The notes beneath the pieces were generated by a model that was not told the origin of the DNA, did not search any database, and worked only from the letters and a program-made list of their open reading frames with translations. This document shows positions 21,590-34,108 of a stretch of DNA of 45,303 nt, one piece after another. The stretch's first letter is position 1. The number at the start of each line of letters is the position of its first letter. The translations under genes were made by a program, and so were the position numbers. Origin of the DNA: Gnetum montanum (taxonomy: Eukaryota; Streptophyta; Gnetopsida; Gnetales; Gnetaceae); assembly GCA_015680685.1 (NCBI GenBank), contig MNCI01010115.1:6000-51302 (forward strand), written 5' to 3'.

Positions 21590-22120
21590 CAAAGTACATA
21601 CTATCATGTTAACTCATGTGGTAAATAATTGGATAAAGGCTAACACCTACTTAGGAAACTATCTAATCTTAGAAGTCTCCTTATTTACCTTCAAATCATT
21701 AGAAATAAGTCTTGCAAGAATTTTCTAGATTTAGGTTATGTGTTAATTTGATTTTTCTTGAGATGTATAAAGCCTAGAACCTACCTCCACTCAAGAAAAT
21801 AAACATCTATCTCAAGTTGGCTAATCAGTTCATCACTATTCCCTTGGGACTTGTGGAGGACATTATGACCACTATTTGTAGGTAGTCCTACCTTGCCAAT
21901 TTTCTAGTGATCTAAGTAAACAATTACAAGGGGGACTTTCCAATCATCATGGAAAGAGCTTGGCTGAGCACTATTGATGCATGATTGTGGATCCAAGATC
22001 TTTCTATCAACATCTCTAAAGAAAATGCATTCAAAAATATTAGGAGGAAGAAAGTTCCATGCATCACGTATACTAATATAGGGTGTAGTTGTGTGCAAAA
22101 TCTATGGACTGTTAATAGTG
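21590..22120 (+). pseudogene. Element C aspartic protease remnant
   Basis: Collinear with the B protease. The active site has become FLDLGYVLI, with Ser replaced by Leu after the Asp, one transition (TCA to TTA). Downstream, the segments around NQFITIPLGLVEDI and FPIIMERAWLSTIDA are recognisable in shifted frames. Confidence 0.75.
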
Positions 22121-23660
22121 TATCTATTAAAGCACATAGTCAATGTACTGATATATCTAAAATTCAAAAGTACCTGTATGTAGTAGCCATAAAGCAAAAG
22201 GACATCCAGTGGATGACGACTGATCATGGAAGAAGCACACTTTGCATGGAACCTAATGAGAGCCTAATATCTATCTACGTAAAAGGCATGGATGAACTTA
22301 AGTAACTTCATCACCAACTCTTTGATGATGCAAATGATGCTACCTATTTGAGAGAGTTGGAAATTCCTAAGAATTTTAAATAAGCACCCCTTAACTTGAA
22401 AAATCTACCTACAAACATGGAATATGTATTCTTGAAAAATGGAAAATCAGTAATAATTAATGCAAATCTTCCTTCTAAAGAAAAAACAATGCTACTAAAT
22501 ATGGTTAACAAATGACCAATAGCCTTGATCCTAGGATATGCTAACATCATATCTACATTGACCCAACCATGAAGCTATTACATATGGCAACTTTCCAAGA
22601 TCACTTTTCATTGTCATTTGTGGATTAGGTGTTGGATAACATATCTAGTCATTGCTATTATAGTTTTCTAGATGGTTATAGTGGCTATAACCAAATCTAG
22701 ATCATTACAATGGATTAAGCCAAAATAACATTTATGAGCCCTTGGGGAACTTTTGCATATCGAAAGATTTCATTTAGCCTATGCAATGCTAGTACCACAT
22801 TCCAACTCTTCATCTTAAGTATTTGTTAGTAGCAGATCATTAGTAGGGTGGAAGTCTTCATGGATGACTTCTCCACCAATGGGCCTACATTTGGGCAATC
22901 CTTGGATCATCTTAACCAAGTTCTCAAAAGATGTGTGGAGATCAATCTTTAGTTTGATTAGCTAAAGAGCCATTTAATGATCTAGGAAGGTATTGTGTTG
23001 GGAAAAAGAATCTTACAATAAGGGATTGAGTTCAACCATGAAAAGATTAGGGTCATCCAAGAAATAACCCATCAACCAAAAACTTTAAAAGATGTATAGT
23101 CATTCCTTGGACACACTTACTACTAATGGAAATTCATAGAGAATTTTCCTAAGAGCACACAATCATTGATCAAGCTAACAAAGAAAGATGTTCCATTTGT
23201 TTGGACTAAGGAATGTAAAATTGCATTCCAACTATCAAAGAAGAAACTTGTAGAAACTCCAATTCTATAGGCACCTGAATAGTCTAGAACATTTCACATC
23301 ATGATGAATGCATCAAATTATGGCTTGGGGTGGTGCTTATGTAGTTGGATGAAAAGGAACATCCATATTACATCCACTATGCAAGCCAAAGCATTATGGA
23401 TGCACAACTAAACTGCATCACCATGGAAAAAGAACTAATGATTTTTGTGTATGCTTTAGAAAATTTCAATAATTATGTGCTTAGATACAAAGTGTTTATG
23501 TGCATAGATCATAGTGCAAGTCACTTCCTAATGAATAAGCCAATGATTAGCCCCCATGTCATACAATAGCTAGTGATCTTGTAAGAATTCGATCTAACAA
23601 TGGTAGATCGAAAGAGAATTGAGAATGTGGTCACTAACCACTTGTCTTAATTGCAATGGG
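22121..23660 (+). pseudogene. pol: Element C connector, reverse transcriptase and RNase H remnant
   Basis: The connector (NMEYVFLKNGKSVIINANLP) runs to about 22570. There, compared with B, about 178 bp are missing (B 14256-14434), removing the RT segment with SPLV and KWRMCIDFR. RT resumes with MATFQDHFSLSF, then the intact catalytic VFMDD (FMDD at 22857-22868), then LTKKDVPFVWTKECKIAFQ. RNase H is in 23290-23570: ASQSIMDAQLNCITMEKELM is open in 23345-23569. Confidence 0.85.
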
Positions 23661-23919
23661 ACAATAAAGAGGAGGAAAGTCCACTATCTAATCAGTTTCC
23701 TAATGAACTCATATTTTCAAGGGCTATAACTGAATAATTACCTACTAATTCTAAATGGTATGATGGCATTTTCATCTATCTTCTCATTCAAGAGATGCCA
23801 CGAGAGCTGGATCACTGAAAGAAATAATAGTTTCTTTACCAAGTGAAACACTTCATGGAGATCAACATGCACCTCTACAAGGTGTGTGTTGATGGCTTGG
23901 TTCATTGCTATGTCCCTAA

Positions 23920-25040
23920 TGTTGATCAACTACACATCCTCTAGGATGTTGATGAGGTTCCTTGTGAGGGCCACTATGTAGGGAGATGCAAGACCATTAG
24001 GATCCTGATGGTAGGATATTACTAGCCAATACTTTTTAGGGATGTTTATCAATTTGTTAGCTCTTGTGAACATTGCCAACATGATGGTCGAACAACTACT
24101 CAAATGGAGAAACCTCAATAGTGGATCCAACCATTTGAACCCTTTGATATTTGGGGCATTGACTTCATGAATCCCATCCTGCCCATGTCAAATGAGAAGG
24201 TGTACATGATAGTCATTGTTAACTATTGTACGAAATAGGTAGAAGAAAAAACTATTATCGATTATACATCTTCTAATACTACTTGATTTATATAATAGAA
24301 TATTGTAAATAGGTTTGATGTTCCACATTCATTAATTTTTAATAATGGAACCCAATTTATAGGAACTACCTTTCAGAATCTCATTCAATGCTTGGGGGTT
24401 GACGCTAAATTAACAACACCTTATTACCCCAAAGCCAACAACAATCTAAGGTTACAAATAGGGAAATTACTAAGATCTTAACAAGAACAATTAGTAGATA
24501 TAGGAGGGACTAGAGCATGAAACTCAATGATGTCCTTAAGGCCTATTGCTCCACCTAGAAGCTTCCTATAGGCTATTCTCACTATGAGCTAGTGTATAGA
24601 AAATTGCCAACTTTTCCTATTCAATCTAATCTTTGTAGACTTTCAATAGCTTGTGACCTTGACCTTGACTTAAGTCTAGCATAGAAAGAAAGATTAATAA
24701 ATCTTAACATGCTAGATGAAAAATAATTTGTGGCCCTATTATCTAACAAGATGCACAAGAATTCAACAAAAAGTGTCGTGACCTTAGAATTAGGAAAATC
24801 AGATTTAAACTAGGAGATAAGATCCTCTACTGGAAGCCCATACATGTGCCACAATGAACCAAGTTCCAAACATCATGGAAAGGTCCTTATATTATTTTTG
24901 ACTTTTCTTTCTGGGGCCATGATGATCTACAAACCTAAGATCCTAGATAAGAAATGGCTTAACATGCAACAAATCAAACCTTTCTACAAGCCTAAGCAAG
25001 CCAGTGCAACAAATGTCTCATTGGATGGACAACCACACTC
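23920..25040 (+). pseudogene. int: Element C integrase remnant
   Basis: A zinc-binding relic (SCEHCQHDG near 24060) precedes the core. The first Asp is in WGIDFMNPI (GAC 24161). The second is Asn in IFNNGTQF (AAT 24341). The Glu region (PKANNNLRLQ) is frameshifted. The C-terminal segment resembles LGDKILYWKPIHVPQ in B. Dead, and more decayed than B. Confidence 0.85.
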
Positions 25041-27006
25041 AATTTTTTGGATCTCCTCCTTTCAACTTAGTTGTGGAATAAATGGTCATTCATGCTAATC
25101 ATATAAATGACTCCTCAATTTTTCATCTTTTTCTTTTATGCCTACTTTATCCTACACCTTATTGTTTTTACTTTATTAATTTTTTGTAGTTCTTGATTTA
25201 CAAAATCATTATTATATTTTATTTTTATTAAATATTTTACAATTTATTGTATATTTTTCTCTATTTTTATGTGATTTTCTTATTTTGTTCTAATAATAAA
25301 GTGCCTTATTACCAACTAGGTATAGTGTGGTTGGCTTGATGTGGGTATGTGTTATCCAATTATTTGATTGTTGATGTTTGGATTCAAGCTTTGAAATTTT
25401 TTATTGATAACTAAGACATGGTTTTTTTTTCATAAAATAGGTAGTGAAACCATGAAATCAACCTATCCACAAATTCTATGGGTTTCTTTGTTTTGGAAGT
25501 ATGAGATCCCTTTTCATTAATAAAACTTTTACAAACTTGTGACCTTGGTAGTTTCCAAACATGGAGAGGATTTAAAGGTTTAAATAAGCTGTGACTTCAA
25601 GGAGATTTGGTATTCTTTGTGTGTTTCTACTTACTTGGATGCATGTGTGTTTCATGGATTTATCATCATTTCATGTCAACCAATAATAGGAAGTTAAATA
25701 AGTCTTTGCATGATGTGGTTTCTATTTATAAAAAAAGAAATAAAAGAACTATGGGAATTCAAAGCACAACCCTTAGACAAAATAAATGGGCTACAAGCAC
25801 TAGTTATGGCACTATAAAGACATGTTACCCATGCCTAAAGGTCCCCTCTAACTAAGGCCCTTTCTCAATTCCTTCTTCTCTTTTCTTCTTAAATAACAAA
25901 CGGTGGTTGTTCTATGGGTGTACTCTTGTGTCTCAAGGGGGTGGACCAGTGTTAGAGTGGGAATGTGAAGTTATTAAAGGTGGTTGATTTTAGTCTAGAA
26001 TAATGATGGATTTTATTAGGTCACTTAAACAAACAATGAACAAGGGACTCATGTGCTCTTAATTAGGAACTCCATTCCACTTTCTCTCTTATCCAACTAT
26101 GCTTTTCATGCCTTACCTCACTGCTAATGTTCATGTTCTTATTTGATATTTTGGTTTCAGGTGTTTTATGCTTAGGTAGTTTCTTTCAAGTTTTTGTACT
26201 TAACTTCTCATAACCATTAATCACCCATGAGCCCCATAGACTTTGTGGTTCGAGGTTATGCAAGGGCAATAATGGGCATGTGACTACTTTTAGGAAAACC
26301 CACTTGCATACCTTTTGGTTGGGTTAGTTAAGTTCTTTATCCTTAGACATTCTCACAATCAAATCCTTTTGTGTGTGCCATTAATGACATCCAATTGTGT
26401 GCATCTTCACAATGTTCTTCAATGAAAACCTAGTTTTTGTTATTGTAAGTTCCTTGACCTTCTTCAAATATTTCATTGCATTTTAGCTATTCAAAATTTA
26501 GTAAACGACCACTTATCCATTTCACCCCATTTCTTAGTCTTCTTGCTAATACTATTAAAGGAATCAATCGAGCATAGTCACAACCTAGCCAAGTGTAATT
26601 ATCAATGAGACAAAGGCTATATGTTATACATTGCATAATAATCCATGATTTTCTTGTGATTGCAGTGAAAATCATGGACTAGTAGTGGGATTGTCTTTAC
26701 TAAAGAAGAAGTAGTAGCAGCAGCATGTGATGAGGACTCTTCATGATCATTGAATCTTCTCCCTTACTCTTTAGTTGCTAGAGGAGTTGAATGTCAATTT
26801 TGGCTAGGGCGTTCAATTCTATTGTCATCAATATCCAATTTTGTAAAATATTGTAAATCCATACACTTGGGAACTTAGATTCTATCTATTTCATTTGAGT
26901 CAATTCACATATTAGTTAATTATCCAATATCTTCCCAATATTTTATAAGGGACTTGTTCTTCCTTTTGTTCACTCAAAGATGAATTTTCATTAAATCATG
27001 GAGGTA
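25041..27006 (+). other. 3' region of element C, no gene read
   Basis: Same length and order of conserved blocks as 16861-18821 in B, with no convincing frame. It ends TCATGGAGGTA immediately before the LTR, matching TCATGTGGGTA in B and supporting a shared purine tract. Confidence 0.6.
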
Positions 27007-27818
27007 TGATGAATTTTATTTTGTTTGACTCTAATATTGGATTTTGCATACCTGATAGCAAGGACCATGAAGTGATGTTAGATATTCAGTATCGTAAGAT
27101 GTGTGGCAACCTATAAATATAGTGCTTGGGCATATAATTTGGGCATAGTTTTATCATAGCATAGTAGAGGTCTTGAAGTTTCTTTTCTCTAGAGTTAGAA
27201 TATTTTCCAAAGTGCCCACAATAGAAGTCATTGATTGTATGGATCATTATTCAAGCACTATTGTACTTGAGCATGATAGTATGTGCGACAATAAAGATGA
27301 TTTTTCTAAAAAATCTTGTAGCAGCTTGGCTAGATTAAACATTTTATTTATGCATTTAATGTTTTATTCAATTTTATTTATTTTTTCCATGTAATTAAGC
27401 TAATCTAAGTTAGCTAAGTTAAATAGTAAAATATTTAAGCACATAAATATGACCACTTCGAGCATGTGCATGATGCTTGGTAATCCTAGTAATGCTTTAT
27501 GTTTGATACTCTATCAACATTATACGTGTTTAGGATGTGTATAGAATGTAGGATTGGATACTTATTTTAAGATTAGTTAGAGATTAATGAGTTAGACAAA
27601 ATTAGCCATTAAATTGTTTCATTCCTTTATTTTAAGCATCAAGAACATAAAACATAAAAAATGTTAAAAATTAGATGCCTCATTTTCACCTAACCATACC
27701 CTTGTAGTTTAGAAGTGTAACTGGGAATACAACGATTGTAATGATTAGACTTCACTTCCTAGAAGTAGTGTACTTGAAGAGTTTAGATCTATGGAATTCA
27801 ATCGGATCACGTGTGTAA
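27007..27818 (+). repeat. Element C 3' LTR, left part
   Basis: Begins TGATGAA. Shared with B and E: TATAAATA at 27112-27119, CTCTAGAGTTAGAATA near 27187, the ACAATAAAGATGA poly(A) area near 27289 and CTTCGAGCATGTGCATG near 27455. It is interrupted at 27818 by element D. The last five bases, ACGTG, are the left copy of the D target duplication. Confidence 0.88.
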
Positions 27819-29033
27819 CATCTAAAAACATTGGTGGTTGGAACACTGAGAGGTTATCGAGCGTATAGCCTAACCCCAGATCCATAGGAGGGCCATGCTG
27901 GAGAGAATTGAAATGGGATGCATTAAATAGTCCAGTTGATTAGACAGGGACTTACGCATTGTATAGTAACTGTTTGCAAACAGTAATTTTAGAATGTAAC
28001 ATGTGGATGTTGGAATGAGAGAAAACATAGCACACACTAGAGTAGAAATGTAGCAATGTACACAACTAGGACAATGAACATCAACCTGTACTTGATAATG
28101 CAAAATATATGCTATGATAAAATAGAATGAGAATTTAGGTGAGGAAACGAACTACCCTAAAAATTAGGGAATTTGATTTTGTTTGCATAATGGATGTGTA
28201 CAATTAGTTTGCAGCATTGGACAAGCACAGGTGGGCAACGAAACTATATGGTCATAGCTCCTAGGATGCTGTAGGCATGGTGCAGACAAGCACAAATGAG
28301 CCAATGCTTGGTAGAGTAAGAGCTACTACATTGGAGCTGAACAGAGATTTAGGAGGCTCCAATGTTGGGGTTTATCGATCACCCATATTTTTCTCTCCAA
28401 TCTCTTTCTTGCCACTCCTCTTCAAAATTCCAAATGCCAAGTGCTTAAATAGGCTCACATCCAAGGAATGCCAACCACTTAGGAATGTCAATGGTCAAGG
28501 AATGTGACCACTAGGAAATTCCAATAGTTAAGGAATGCCAACCCTTGGGGAATGCCAATGGTCAAGGAATCTAACTGCTAGAGAATTTCAATAATTAAGG
28601 AATTCCAACCCTCGGGGAATGTCAATGGTCAAGGAATGTAACTGCTAGGAGAATTCCAATGGTTAAGGAATGTAACCACTAGGAAATGCCAACAGTGAAG
28701 GAATGCCAACCCTTGGAGAATGCCAATGGTCAAGGAATGTAACCCTTGGGTTCCCAAGGTATTTATAGTGCTAGGGTTAGCCCAAAATGTGGATGAGGTG
28801 CCACATGGTAGTGTAGTGGGTGGGACCATGCTTATGCTCATCCCATGTTGCATGCAAGATACATCATGGTTGTAGTGTCAAGCTAGCTATGTTGTGCTAT
28901 GCTACATAGCTTGCAAACTATGCTATGTTGTGCTTTTTGCATAGCATGACATGGTGCTACGCTGCACTATGCTACACAGCATAACATGGTACTATGTTGA
29001 AAGTGCCAAGCCCCAAAATTTTGTGGTGTTTCA
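27819..29033 (-). repeat. Element D 3' LTR (1215 bp; left on the plus strand)
   Basis: On the minus strand it reads TGAAACACC..GATGTTACA. It pairs with 34686-35889. It contains a 17-unit minisatellite (28465-28750), a minus-strand TATA box (TATTTATA at 28760-28767) and a block of imperfect TATGCTA/TAGCATA repeats (about 28880-28997). The adjoining bases 29034-29050 read on the minus strand as CAACAAATAGGGGCCAT, a plausible polypurine tract. Confidence 0.9.
28465..28750. repeat. 17-bp minisatellite in D 3' LTR, 17 units
   Basis: Units of the GGAATGCCAATGGTCAA type alternate with GGAATGTAACCACTA and GGAATGCCAACCCTTGG. They also form a higher-order pattern of two to four units. The partner LTR has 16 units. 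Confidence 0.9.
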
Positions 29034-29050
29034 ATGGCCCCTATTTGTTG

Positions 29051-30172
29051 AGGTCTAGAGGAGTGGTCTGAGAGACATCGACAAGGAATTACAAAATACC
29101 ACAGTAGACATGTGACCAATATCACTCATCAACACAAGATTGGATGTTGTTTTATCATGCTCAAGAGTGTCATGGAAATAAGGTTATGCTAGGGGACAAG
29201 GGGTATAGGCAATGCTAGGGAGATGAAATTTAAATGGTGGAAATGAAATGCAAATAGTGGATCATGATGTAAGATGCAAATTCAACACGGTTAATAGTGA
29301 CGATGACATGATGTGGTTCTCCCCTGAAACGTTGACCTCTTGTTAGAGTGTTTATGAGAGCATCAAAGTCAATTTAAGACTAAGATAATTATGAAGCTAC
29401 AACATTGTCAAGTTGCTTGGGGATTTGTTTTTTTCCTTTATTTTTGTTGTGTTGTGAGGCGAACTTACTTTAGGTTTGGCTTACTACTGAATGTTAGCTA
29501 CAAGTTGGCCATCAAGAAGATGGGCTTTGTTTCTCAGGGATGATTCATGTTACATCCACCTAGGCTTTTACCATGCATTAGAGGCTCCCCATAGGTCGAG
29601 TTATGTTACATCAACCATGGGTTCTACAGTTAATGTGAAGAGAATTCCATATGCATCATATTGTGTATGCATCTGAGGGATGTATAATCGTGAGTATGTG
29701 GGAGATGAAAGGATATTAGGATAATGGAGTGAATGTGCATAGGTTGTAATAAGGATGAGGGGGGAAGTGCACTCTTGAGTGGCTCAACTAGTCTAATCAT
29801 GCACATTAGAGCAATGTGGTGACTTGCTACTGCAATGAGATGCATCTCTGCACGACTATCTCAGAGTCTTCATCCTGCAACCACAACTCTTAGAAGAAAA
29901 GAAAACCAAAAAATGTGAAATGCAAGTGCAAATGTTAAATGTGAAGAAGTTATAGGTGCTAGATGTGAAGATTTTGCAAATGTGTCAATGCTATGCCAGT
30001 TGCAAGTGCTTAGGAAGCTAGTGAAGGTGCCAAGGTGATGATACTGTGAGTCCTTTAAAGGTCACACTAATGGTTGGTGCTCCAAAAACTTAACAAAATG
30101 GTGGGAGGCGATAATGCTGCAAGTGCCCCAAGGGTTTCACCAATGGCAAGGTCTCGAATCAGACAAGCAACA
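29051..30172. other. Element D interior near its 3' end, non-coding
   Basis: No RT, RNase H or integrase motif could be read on either strand. Two imperfect copies of a unit of about 45 bp lie at about 30033-30076 and 30107-30150 (ATACTGTGAGTCC.. and ATGCTGCAAGTGC..). Confidence 0.55.
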
Positions 30173-30459
30173 TGCCAGTTTAAAGTCTTGGAAGACCGTG
30201 AACCTAGTTTAAGGTCCTGGTAGATTGTGATGTGCTAGTTTATAGTCCTAGAAAACTACTAAATGCTAGTTTAATGTCGTAGAAGATAGTGGATGTTGTG
30301 CCAATTTAACATCATGACCCAAGGATAAGCTGTTGTGCCAGTCTAACGTCATGACCCAAAGATGAGCTATGCTAGTTTATAGTCATAGTAGACTGTTTGT
30401 GCCATTTTATAGTCATAGTGGACTATCTGTGCTAGTTTATAATCATAGTGGACTAGTGG
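30173..30459. repeat. Nine-unit array of a roughly 30-bp motif in element D
   Basis: Units of 28-36 bp built on TGCTAGTTTATAGTCATAG plus TGGACT-like ends. Each begins with TGCTAGTTTA or TGCCAGTTTA. Related single or triple copies occur at about 30650, 32152 and 33610-33705. Confidence 0.85.
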
Positions 30460-31040
30460 TTACCTTGCTTGTGTAAGATGTGGTGTTGCATGCATGGTCA
30501 TGCTCTGTGCCTACAAGATCTTGCAAAAATAAACTAGAAAGAAAACAACATCAAGAAACACCTATCACAAATAGAGTTAAAATGTATGAATGAAAGAAAA
30601 CCAATGAAAAAGTGATATTTTTATGTTGTTCCAGGCCGTAGGCTAGTTTAAGGCCTTTTTAGGCCATGTGTTTTTGTAGTTTTATGTTTTTTTTAATGTT
30701 TTTCAAATGCAATATGTAAACTAAGTTGAAAAATGTGTAAACAAAGAAAAATGTGTGATCTATGTGAGCAGGAAAAATGTAAACATGTAGGCTAGTGCAA
30801 TGTAAACAAAAGTCAAAAATGCATGGCAATCAGAGGCAAAGGGTAGGCAAGCACTTGAATTTTTGGCCAAGGGAAAGTATTGGTCATGTAGTTGCTTTCT
30901 AATCAAGTGTGGATTAGGTGGTGTGTAAGCTTAGGATCCTCTGGGAAGCTGTTGGCTTCAACCACTCATTTGGGTATGTTAGCCTTAGGCATTGCATTGG
31001 TTTCCGTAGGTGTACCACCAGGAAACTCTTCTTTGAAAAC
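30460..31040. other. Element D interior between repeat array and protease
   Basis: Low-information sequence. The minus-strand frame runs on from the protease for about 60 codons (TETNAMPKANIPK, then LTHHLIHT) and then decays. In autonomous relatives the RT would start here; none is visible. Confidence 0.5.
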
Positions 31041-31560
31041 TTACACCATGTCTATGTCATGGATACTCGAAGAGGAAGCATTATCACCATGGATGATAAG
31101 TTGACTAGCATCATATGAAAGGTTGATTTCTTGGTGGATGGGAGAGGAGATGGCCCTTATTTGGGCTAGCCAAGGCCTGCCTAGAATCATGTTGGAACCT
31201 AGCATCTCCTTTATGATAGTGAAATTTTCACTAGTCAAGAATTTCTCTCCTACCACAAAGGCTAAGTTGATTGTACCCTTGACTATGACACGTGATCCAT
31301 TGAATGATTTTTGACATGTGGTTTTGGTTGGCCTAATTTCATCTACTAGACCTAGTTTGTTGATGATGGAGTATAGGACTACATTTGTTGTTGCACCATC
31401 ATTGACATGCACTTTGTTGATGGTGCACTACTCAACACGTATGCTAATGTATGGTAGAGCTATAGTAACCTCCCCTCGTTCAGGGTTGACTTTGACTACA
31501 TTATCGTAGAATACTAGAGATGTTGAAATAGATTCTTCTAGTGTAGGGGGATACCATTGT
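31041..31560 (-). pseudogene. Element D aspartic protease remnant
   Basis: The minus-strand frame 31412-31041 is open and continues upstream to about 31560 through one stop. The N-terminal active-site region reads VHVNDGATTNVV. Compared with the V-D-G-G-A pattern of related elements, the catalytic Asp is Asn (codon 31403-31401) and the next Gly is Asp, both one G-to-A change. Further on, MILGRPWLAQIRAISSPIHQ is the hallmark C-terminal motif of Tat/Ogre-like retroelement proteases. It would have processed Gag. No RT follows. Confidence 0.82.
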
Positions 31561-32790
31561 TTCATGGATGGATGCATCATTTGTAGGGATGTCCTTCGTA
31601 ATAGAAATGGTGGCCAAGATCTAGGCCAATGCTTGGAAGTGAGAAGATGAGGTCATAACAAGGTCATACAAGCTCAACATTGTGTTCTTCTACTTGAGCA
31701 TTTATTTTACCTAGGTTAGTGCAGCTACAAACACCTCGTTATTAGCCGTTGTGTTGGCCTTGACTTCCTCCATGTGGCTTGAGAGACAAATCGCTCGGGT
31801 AGGGGACTTGGGCTTGGTTTGCTTAGCCTGCTTGGGGGTAGGGGTCCTAGTGTTTCATTTTTTCTTGCTAGTTGTGGCCTTTGCTTCGACAATGGGCATT
31901 GCGAGGTGCTCATTTGTCCTCTTGTATTGCCATTTGATGGGCCTAACGAGGTTGCTAGTGGGATCAACCTTCGAGGTAGGAGAGATTGAGATATTTTCCA
32001 CTATTGGACTTCAGGTAGGTGAGGGGCCATCATGTTGTGGGACCCTTATGAAAAAGGATAGTTTAGGAGTTGTTGTAGGGGTTGTTGTGTAACTAACCCG
32101 TTGTGGCACCTTGATGATGAAAGGTTTCTTAGCAGTTGTTGTTGCTATGTCATGCTAGTTTAACGTCTTAGCAGATGATTGTTGTGGAACCTTGACCACA
32201 AAGGGTGTTGTGGGTGCCCAAGGTGGCACATTTAAAACAAAGGGAGGCCTCTTGCTTTTGGAGGCTATGGTGACTTTTGCCTTGTTAGGAGGCACATGGA
32301 TCACAAAAGGTTGTTGCATAGGTTTGGGCTTGCCACCTATGCTAATTGAGCTTATAACATAAGAGCCATCATTTGTGTTGGATTGACTTGCCATGTCGAT
32401 CACCAATTGGCTTTATTTTATCATTCTCTATAGGTCATCTTGCAAAGCATGATAGCTTTTTATACTACAACCAAACAACTAGTGGTAATGAAAATATTGG
32501 TCCAATTTAAAATGTTCTAGGACTAGGGGCTCATTTGGTATCGTTAATGTGAGGTTCCTTAGTAATTCACAGTACCTATCATTTTTTTTTGTAAGTAATC
32601 ACTGATACGTGTTTGTGTTGGATCTGCTGGGCTTTCAAGAGTTTTAGCAGTAGTTTAGAGGGTTGCATTGGTAGTGGAGTATATTTTGAGTAATCCTTGT
32701 GCTGAAATTTGGGCAATGGGGTGGCCCCTACCAATCTAGGCGAGCTGGCACTAGAGTTGGTAGTTTTGTCAGCTAGGGCCTTGGGCTACT
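31561..32790 (-). pseudogene. Element D Gag-protease linker with Pro-rich repeats
   Basis: Minus strand. Between 32406 and 32050 a short peptide recurs: PFVIHVPP, PPFVLNVPP, PFVVKVPQQ and PFIIKVPQ, each followed by 10-20 variable residues. The rest is Lys/Pro/Ser-rich and broken by stops. It reads as a Gag C-terminal extension; function unknown. Confidence 0.55.
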
Positions 32791-34108
32791 TAGCTGTTGG
32801 GCCCTAGTTGGTTGCTTTTGCACTTGCAGCCACTATTCCTACTATTGTGTTTTTCTTGCAAGCATGTTGATTTATATAGCCAACGTAGGCTAATTTATTG
32901 CTAGCTTGCACTACTTCCTCTATGCCTTTTGTTTGGGCAAAGGCTTGGCTAAGAGACTTCAAGGCTAGAAAATATACTTTGGACTTGATGAACTCACTCA
33001 CTACACCTTTGAAGATGGCTAGTACATGTGTCTCTGCTAGGGGTTCATGCATTTAACTCAATGTAGCATTTCAATGTTGGAGGAATTTTGGCATGGGCTT
33101 TAGAGGCCCCTGCTTAACTTGCATGAGCTGGTCAAGGGTTGCTTTAGGCTTTAGGTTGTACTTGAAGCATGTCACAAACTAGCTTATGAGATCCTCAAAA
33201 GAGGAGATTGAGGCCTTGGGTAGTATGCGATACCAGTCTAAGGCCTTGTTAATGAGTGACATGGGGAACAAGCGCATGATGGTGTGTGGCCAAGCTTGAA
33301 GGAGTAAGCACTTAGATTGAAATGTGACCAAGTGTGCCTTGGGGTCCCCTTCACCATTTTACTTGGTGAATTGTGGCAGTTGGACCCCAATTGGGAGAGT
33401 TAGAGGTGGTATCGTAGGACTTATGGGATCATCTTGATAGAAGTCCACCACCTTGATGGTGTCAGAGGAGGTAGCCTTAAGTCAGTTGATCTCCTCTGTC
33501 AATCTTTGGATTAGCCAAAATGCCTAATCCAAGCTTGGGAATGTGCCAGCCAGTTGCATTGGCTAGGCTTGAATTGGTTGCATAACATAGGGTAAAATTG
33601 TTGGTTGTGGAGTTTGCTAGTGTAATGTCATAGTAGACAGGCATTAATAGTTTAATTTCATAGTGGATGGTGGTTTCCAGTTTATCATCATAGTAGATAG
33701 TTGTTGATGTGTTGGCTAAGTGATGGGTGTGGTGATCAAAGTAGGCCACACACAAGTCGGTTGGACAGACACTGTAGACACCAATGAGATAGGTGGGATG
33801 TAGGATGCATGAGTTTTCTGGGGCTGGGAGGTGGTCCATGCATGATCATAGTGTTGGGAAAATGCATTAGTTACTTGAAAGGAAGGCTGAATTGGCATGG
33901 TCACCATCTCAGAGAGGATGGATGAGCCAAACCAAGGAGGGGTTGTACTAGGGGGTGGTTGTTGGAAGATAGTGTGGAGGCGTCTCTCATGCTCGGAGTG
34001 GCCCTTGAACTCATCTTCTTCCTTCTATGAGGATTCCTTATAGGTTTTCCTTGTATCATGCTTGTTTGCATAGATAAGTTGAGACAAAAATTGGTGGTAG
34101 GACTCCAT
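32791..34108 (-). pseudogene. gag: Element D gag remnant
   Basis: ATG at 34108 gives MESYHQFLSQLIYANKHDTR, then a stop and a Pro/Thr-rich N-terminal part. 33705-33610 encodes three copies of a YYDDKLE / HYEIKLL / YYDITLA peptide. The Retrotrans_gag core lies at about 33430-32800: IPPLTLPIGVQLPQFTK, DPKAHLVTFQSKCLL, LINKALDWYRILPKASI, SSFEDLIS, and a final KSLSQAFAQTKGIEEVVQAS. Stops include TAA, TAG and TGA from apparent transitions. This order is textbook for gag of Tat/Ogre-like elements. Confidence 0.85.

Noticed and set aside
28465-28750. CRISPR-like regular repeats
   Set aside because: Units are contiguous with no unique spacers, lie in an LTR and recur in the partner LTR; the DNA is plant.
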